Below, piece after piece: positions 60,126-64,000 of a stretch of 64,000 nt of DNA (the first letter of the stretch is position 1; every line of letters begins with the position of its first letter). The notes beneath the pieces are model-generated. The model made no database searches. It was not told where the DNA came from and saw only the letters and a program-made list of their open reading frames with translations. This DNA comes from Branchiibius sp. NY16-3462-2 (GTDB lineage: Bacteria; Actinomycetota; Actinomycetes; Actinomycetales; Dermatophilaceae), in NCBI RefSeq assembly GCF_001594145.1, contig NZ_LVCF01000025.1:310001-374000 (forward strand). Direction: 5' to 3'. The translations under genes and the position numbers were made by a program.

Positions 60126-61052
60126 ATGCGCTCGGACACCCTCACCCTGACCGCCACCGACGGCACCCAGATCCACACCTACCGCTGGCTGCCGGACGGA
60201 GAGCCCACCGCGATCGTGCAGATCGCGCACGGCATGGCCGAACACGCCGGTCGTTACGAGAGATTCGCGCAAGCGCTCACCGACCACGGATATGCGGTGT
60301 ACGCCGAGGATCACCGTGGTCACGGCGTCACCTCCGAGACGACCGGTGTGGGGTACCTCGCGGACGGTGATGGTTTCGACACCGTCGCCGAGGACTTCGT
60401 GACGGTGTTCGACAAGGCGAGCGATGAGTTCCCCGGCCTGCCCCGCGTGCTGTTCGGGCACAGCATGGGCTCGATGCTGTCGCGGCACTTCGCGACCAAG
60501 CACAGCGATGACATCAGCGCACTGATCGTGTCCGGCACGGCCGGTGACCCGGGTTTCATGGGCAAAGCGGGCAAGGTCGTCGCAACCGCCGAGTCCAAGA
60601 TCCGCGGCAAGCGCACGCCGAGTCCGCTGATGAACAAACTGGTCTTCGGCGAATACAACAAGGCGTTCAAGCCGGCGCGCACCGACTTCGACTGGCTCTC
60701 GCGCGACGAGGCCGAGGTGGACGCCTACATCGCGGATCCGCACTGCGGCAAGGTCTTCAGCTCCGGCTTCTACGTCGACCTGCTCTCCGGGCTGGAGCGG
60801 ATCAACTCCGAGGAGCACGTCTCGACCGTGCGCCCCGATCTGCCGATCCTGCTGATCGCCGGCGACAACGACCCGGTCGGTGCGAACGGCAAGGGGGTCG
60901 AGGCGGTCGGCGCGCAGTACGAGAAGGTCGGCGTCACCGACGTGACCGTCATCCTCTACCCCGGCGCCCGTCACGAACTGCTCAACGAGACCAACCGGGA
61001 CGAGGTCACCGAAGGCATCCTCAGCTGGTTGGAGCAGCACCTTCCGCAGTAG
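60126..61052 (+). CDS. Alpha/beta hydrolase, monoacylglycerol lipase-like
   Basis: 308 residues. The oxyanion HGMAEHAGRY near 37 is typical of MGL/lysophospholipase (PldB-like) enzymes; the Ser elbow is GHSMGS near 116, Asp lies in AGDNDPVG near 246, and His in GARHELLNE near 280. No signal peptide. It likely cleaves mono- or lysolipids. Its 3' end overlaps the convergent DUF3533 gene by 32 bases. Confidence 0.88.
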   Translation: MRSDTLTLTATDGTQIHTYRWLPDGEPTAIVQIAHGMAEHAGRYERFAQALTDHGYAVYAEDHRGHGVTSETTGVGYLADGDGFDTVAEDFVTVFDKASDEFPGLPRVLFGHSMGSMLSRHFATKHSDDISALIVSGTAGDPGFMGKAGKVVATAESKIRGKRTPSPLMNKLVFGEYNKAFKPARTDFDWLSRDEAEVDAYIADPHCGKVFSSGFYVDLLSGLERINSEEHVSTVRPDLPILLIAGDNDPVGANGKGVEAVGAQYEKVGVTDVTVILYPGARHELLNETNRDEVTEGILSWLEQHLPQ

Positions 61053-62157
61053 CCACGTCTGACTCGTGGGCAGCGGCCCGCCGCAACTCGTCCAGTTCTT
61101 CCTCGGACTCCGGCAGGAACACGCTCAGGTGCTCCTCATCGGCCAGCAGCTTGGTGCCCAGGAAGGTCAGCGCGATACCGGCGATGGCCCAGACCAGGAT
61201 CGTGAGCAGGAACGGCCACACGCCAGCGCCGTCGAAGTAGACGACGCGTCGGATCGCCTCCGTGGCAGCGCCATTGGGTAGCCAGTCGCCGATGACCCGC
61301 CAGAACGTGGGCAACACATCGGTCTGGTAGGCACCGCCCGCGCTGGGGTTGCCCAGCACTACGAAGAGCAGCACCGAGACACCGATGCCCAGCACTCCCA
61401 GGAACGATTGGAACGCGACGGTCACTGAGCTCGCGGCGTACGACACGAGCGTCCCGATCCCGACCAGAGCCCAGAAGTGCCCGGTGATCGCACCCAACCC
61501 CTGGTCGACGACCAGTGCGCCGCCCAGGCCGGACAGGAAGGCATAGGGCAGCAGGCCGAGCACTCGCGCGGTGGCGCGGGTCAGGTTGTGTGCCCGCGTG
61601 CCCTTGGCGACGCCGAGCAGCGAGGCAACCAAGTAGCCGCCAACCATCCAGCCGATCGCCAGGTAGAACCCGGACAGGCCGCGCCCGTCGCCCGATTGCA
61701 GAGGTACGACGTCCACGGACTTGACCGTGCGCTGCTGGGTCGCGGTCGCCTGGGTGAAGAGGGCTTCCATGCTGGTGACGACCGAGGTGCCACCGCCGCC
61801 GGCCACGAGCAGGGTGTCCTGCGTGCCCGAGGGGTTGATCACGAAGGCTGCACTGACGTCGACGTCCTTGATCTCCTGCCGAGCGGCAGCCTCACTGGCG
61901 ACGACGTGCGCCTTGACCGGGGAGCCGTCGATGCCGTTGAGCTTGGCGACGGTCTGATCGCCGATCTGCTGGGTGGGAGCAACCACCGCCACCGGCACAT
62001 TCTTCGGCTTCGGCTCGTGGAACGCGCCGACGTAGGACCAGATGAAGGCGACCTGCAACAGCAGCACGCCGATCATGAGGACGACGGTGCGGGCATCGAT
62101 GGAATTACGCAGTTCCTGCCCGAAGGTGGGCGCAGCGTGTTTGGGATCGCGGGGCAT
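61021..62157 (-). CDS. DUF3533 / ABC-2-like membrane protein
   Basis: 378 residues: one N-terminal helix (about 27-45), an extracellular loop to about 165 with the typical VPVAVVAP start, then five helices to about 335 and an acidic C-terminus. This is the YhgE/Pip-like layout of DUF3533 (SNG1-like) proteins and ABC-2 permeases. AGGAAG precedes the ATG. No ATPase is adjacent. Function unknown. Confidence 0.78.
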   Translation of the reverse strand: MPRDPKHAAPTFGQELRNSIDARTVVLMIGVLLLQVAFIWSYVGAFHEPKPKNVPVAVVAPTQQIGDQTVAKLNGIDGSPVKAHVVASEAAARQEIKDVDVSAAFVINPSGTQDTLLVAGGGGTSVVTSMEALFTQATATQQRTVKSVDVVPLQSGDGRGLSGFYLAIGWMVGGYLVASLLGVAKGTRAHNLTRATARVLGLLPYAFLSGLGGALVVDQGLGAITGHFWALVGIGTLVSYAASSVTVAFQSFLGVLGIGVSVLLFVVLGNPSAGGAYQTDVLPTFWRVIGDWLPNGAATEAIRRVVYFDGAGVWPFLLTILVWAIAGIALTFLGTKLLADEEHLSVFLPESEEELDELRRAAAHESDVATAEGAAPTS

Positions 62158-62441
62158 ACATCTTCCTACGGCCGAGAGTCAGGCGGGCGCAAGAGCACCC
62201 CTACGTGAACAAAACACTACACCTGTAGAAAGATAGCTCGCCAACCCAGCGTGCGTGCGTCTGCTCACACGGTCAGCCCGGCGATCGGCGTACCGCGCTC
62301 GCGTGGCGCGTGCGGCGGCCAGGTTCCAGGAGAGATCCAGGATCCGGGAGGCCGCCACCGCAGAAACTGTCTCCCCGATCCTGAATAGCTCCCAGATCCG
62401 CGGGCGCCGGCGTGCGGCCACTCCCAAAGAGCCCCAACGCA
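62158..62441. other. Intergenic region before the tRNA terminator
   Basis: About 280 bases. The first 70 hold the promoter of the DUF3533 gene; the remainder shows no supported gene, only frames with no family likeness. A repeated GC-rich tract near 62320-62420 has no clear function. Confidence 0.5.
62217..62228. promoter_or_regulatory. Palindrome CTACA-cc-TGTAG upstream of the DUF3533 gene
   Basis: A perfect five-base inverted repeat, 60 bases before the ATG at 62157. It overlaps TAGTGT (62214-62219, minus strand), a candidate -10 box, so it may be a TetR- or MerR-type operator. Confidence 0.4.
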
Positions 62442-62471
62442 AGAACCCCGGTCCATGTGGACCGGGGTTCT
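62442..62471 (-). terminator. Terminator of tRNA-Leu
   Basis: A perfect 13-base stem (AGAACCCCGGTCC and its complement) with a four-base loop, ten bases beyond the tRNA 3' end on the minus strand, followed by TGCGTT. Confidence 0.85.
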
Positions 62472-62480
62472 GCTCATCTG

Positions 62481-62564
62481 TGCGCGAGGGGGGAGTTGAA
62501 CCCCCACGCCCTTTCGGGCACACGGACCTGAACCGTGCGCGTCTGCCTATTCCGCCACTCGCGC
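62481..62564 (-). tRNA. tRNA-Leu(CAG)
   Basis: 84 bases, minus strand. The acceptor stem GCGCGAG pairs with CTCGCGC. The anticodon loop TTCAGGT, held by CACGG/CCGTG, gives anticodon CAG. The long variable arm (TGCCCGAAAGGGCG) and the T arm GGGGGTTCAACTCCCCC are normal for class II tRNA-Leu. CCA is not encoded; the discriminator base is A. Confidence 0.95.
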
Positions 62565-62740
62565 GAGTGCCGGTCCAGTGTGCCTGTTCACCGGCCGTTT
62601 CACCAAACCGAGCCACGACCAGCCCGGTCCAGCGCGGCTCGCAGATCGCCACACCTGCCGCAGTTACCATGATCCTGCCCTGCGCCGACGTTCAGGGCAG
62701 CGCTGCGCGCCACCGCGCGGCACCGACCGGGAGGCCAGAG

Positions 62741-63700
62741 ATGGGTGTGTTCGAGAAGCTGGAGAAGCGGCTCGATAAGAGCGTGAACTCTGCCTTCGCC
62801 CGGGCGTTCCGCTCCACGGTGCAGCCGGTCGAGATCGCCAGCGCCATCCGCGGGGCGATGGACGACACCGCTTCACGCACTAAGCGCGGCCAACAGCCCG
62901 TGGTGCCCAACGTCTTCACCGTCTACCTGTCCACCGAGGACCACGCCGAGCTGACCAAGGACGAGAAGGGCCTCGCCGACCAGCTCATCGCAGCGACTGC
63001 TGAACACGCCGACACCCAGCGGTACGCCGCGCGCGGGCCCTGGGCGGTGACCTTCGAGTTGGACGACACGCTGGAGACCGGTGTCTTCCGGCTCCGCCCG
63101 TCGATCGCCAAGGACCCCGCCGCGATGAACGAGCCAGCCCCGCAACAGCCGGACCACCACCAGGACCAGGACGTCCTGCCATCCGACGAACCCTTCAACG
63201 TCCAGCCGGCCGGGAGCGCTCAACCCGCAGGTCTGGGCGCGGCGTACGCGCAATGGCAGACCCCGCAGACGTTCGACGAGCGGATCGAGGACCAGTCCCC
63301 GTTCAACGCCCCGCAGTACGACGAGCCGGACTTCAACGCCAGCACCTGGCAGGACCAGGTTGATGAGCGCGACCCCTATGCCGCGGCGCCCCGGCAGTTC
63401 CAGGCCCGTCCCTACCTGATCATCCAGGGCGAGCGCTACGAACTCGCGGGCGCCATCACGGTCCTCGGCCGTGACGAGGAGGCCGACATCATCATCGCCG
63501 ATCCGGGTATCTCCCGGCGGCACAGTGAGATCCGGGTGACCAACGACGGCCCGCACAAGGTCGCATCGGTGCGCGATCTGGGCTCGACCAACGGCACCTA
63601 CGTGAACGGTGACCAGATCGACTCGGCCCGGTTGCGCAACGGCGACCGGATCACCATCGGGCGCACCAGCCTGACGTACGGCGACGGGTCCCGCCGGTGA
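62741..63700 (+). CDS. fhaA: FhaA: DUF3662 and FHA domain protein
   Basis: 319 residues from the ATG at 62741 (GGGAGG upstream). Residues 1-115 are the actinobacterial DUF3662 domain (MGVFEKLEKRLDKSVNSAFA start). A Gln/Asp/Pro-rich linker follows, then the C-terminal FHA domain at about 225-315 with GRDEEAD, GISRRHSEIRV and DLGSTNGTYVNG. The Ser/Arg/His/Asn residues that bind phosphothreonine are present. In mycobacteria it binds phosphorylated MviN to regulate peptidoglycan synthesis. Confidence 0.95.
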   Translation: MGVFEKLEKRLDKSVNSAFARAFRSTVQPVEIASAIRGAMDDTASRTKRGQQPVVPNVFTVYLSTEDHAELTKDEKGLADQLIAATAEHADTQRYAARGPWAVTFELDDTLETGVFRLRPSIAKDPAAMNEPAPQQPDHHQDQDVLPSDEPFNVQPAGSAQPAGLGAAYAQWQTPQTFDERIEDQSPFNAPQYDEPDFNASTWQDQVDERDPYAAAPRQFQARPYLIIQGERYELAGAITVLGRDEEADIIIADPGISRRHSEIRVTNDGPHKVASVRDLGSTNGTYVNGDQIDSARLRNGDRITIGRTSLTYGDGSRR

Positions 63701-63743
63701 GCGGGCAACCGCACCGCGGGGGTCACCGCAGTAGAGGTGCTGC

Positions 63744-64000
63744 ATGAGCGAACTGACCATCACGCTGATCCGGTTCGGCGTGCTGATCGCCATCTGGGCC
63801 TTCGTTATCGCCATCGCTCTCGTCCTGCGCAACGACCTCTACGGCACCCGCGTCGTGACCCGCGGTGCGTCAGCGGCGAGCGCCGTCCCTCGTGAGCGGG
63901 CGCAACGCCGCAAGCGGGCCAGCGGGCCGACCCACCTGACGGTGACGGACGGATCCATGCGCGGCAGCCGGATCCCCTTGGGAGACACGCCCATTCTGAT
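63744..64000 (+). CDS. fhaB: FhaB, partial (C-terminus outside window)
   Basis: The first 85 residues: a single helix (LIRFGVLIAIWAFVIAIALV, about 8-27), then the basic linker and the start of an FHA domain (HLTVTDG...GSRIPLG). AGAGGTG precedes the ATG. It is the second gene of the fhaA-fhaB-pstP-type operon that controls division and cell-wall synthesis. The window ends inside it. Confidence 0.9.
   Translation, partial: MSELTITLIRFGVLIAIWAFVIAIALVLRNDLYGTRVVTRGASAASAVPRERAQRRKRASGPTHLTVTDGSMRGSRIPLGDTPIL

Noticed and set aside
62255..62740. Extension of the fhaA frame through the tRNA
   Set aside because: It reads across tRNA-Leu; FhaA proteins begin MGVFEK.
1..64000. CRISPR arrays, rRNA, insertion sequences, prophage genes
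   Set aside because: No repeated spacer pattern, no transposase or integrase motif and no rRNA sequence seen.

Overview
The window is high-GC DNA from an actinobacterium. Evidence: an fhaA-fhaB pair at the right edge, an FhaA N-terminal domain typical of Actinomycetota, an F420-type luciferase-like protein, a PE-PPE/cutinase-like secreted esterase, frequent GTG starts, and many apparently leaderless genes with a TANNNT box 5-7 bases before the start codon. A Micrococcales member (Dermacoccaceae or Intrasporangiaceae-like) is my guess; the species was not identified. There is no rRNA, insertion sequence, phage gene or CRISPR array.

Layout. 1-1.7 kb: a MarR repressor and an MFS exporter (cut by the left edge). 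1.8-7.8 kb: an acyl-CoA synthetase, then a cell-wall recycling locus with murQ and its RpiR regulator facing a BadF-type sugar kinase and anmK. 7.8-10.8 kb: a coupled CPBP protease / ABC ATPase / polytopic membrane protein unit. 10.9-20.4 kb: an amidohydrolase, a lipoprotein deacetylase, an ArsR-like regulator with divergent MFS, a telA-DUF475 stress pair, an AI-2E family permease and a flavin disulfide reductase homologue. 20.5-29.4 kb: LysR, two tandem CapA-like lipoproteins, a desaturase with its ferredoxin reductase and divergent PucR-like regulator, and a flavin monooxygenase.

29.4-42.6 kb is the most distinctive region. Seven genes on the minus strand (NCS1 permease, aldehyde dehydrogenase, GMC oxidoreductase, RidA, DUF1028, M20 amidohydrolase, trimethylamine-dehydrogenase-like flavoprotein) are fused head to tail by 4-8 base overlaps, or an 11-base gap after the permease. 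A LysR gene lies upstream, and a divergent amidohydrolase/APC transporter pair lies beyond it. I read this as an uptake and catabolic pathway for an N-alkylated amino alcohol or its amide; the substrate is unknown.

42.8-64 kb: a FitAB/VapBC toxin-antitoxin pair, a second GMC/aldehyde dehydrogenase pair, a dipeptide epimerase that fits the recycling theme, a baeRF-like protein, a luciferase-like/hemerythrin fusion, a secreted esterase, a back-to-back amidase and acyl-CoA synthetase, two paralogous unknown membrane proteins, hydrolases, tRNA-Leu(CAG), and the start of the fhaA-fhaB cell-wall and division operon.
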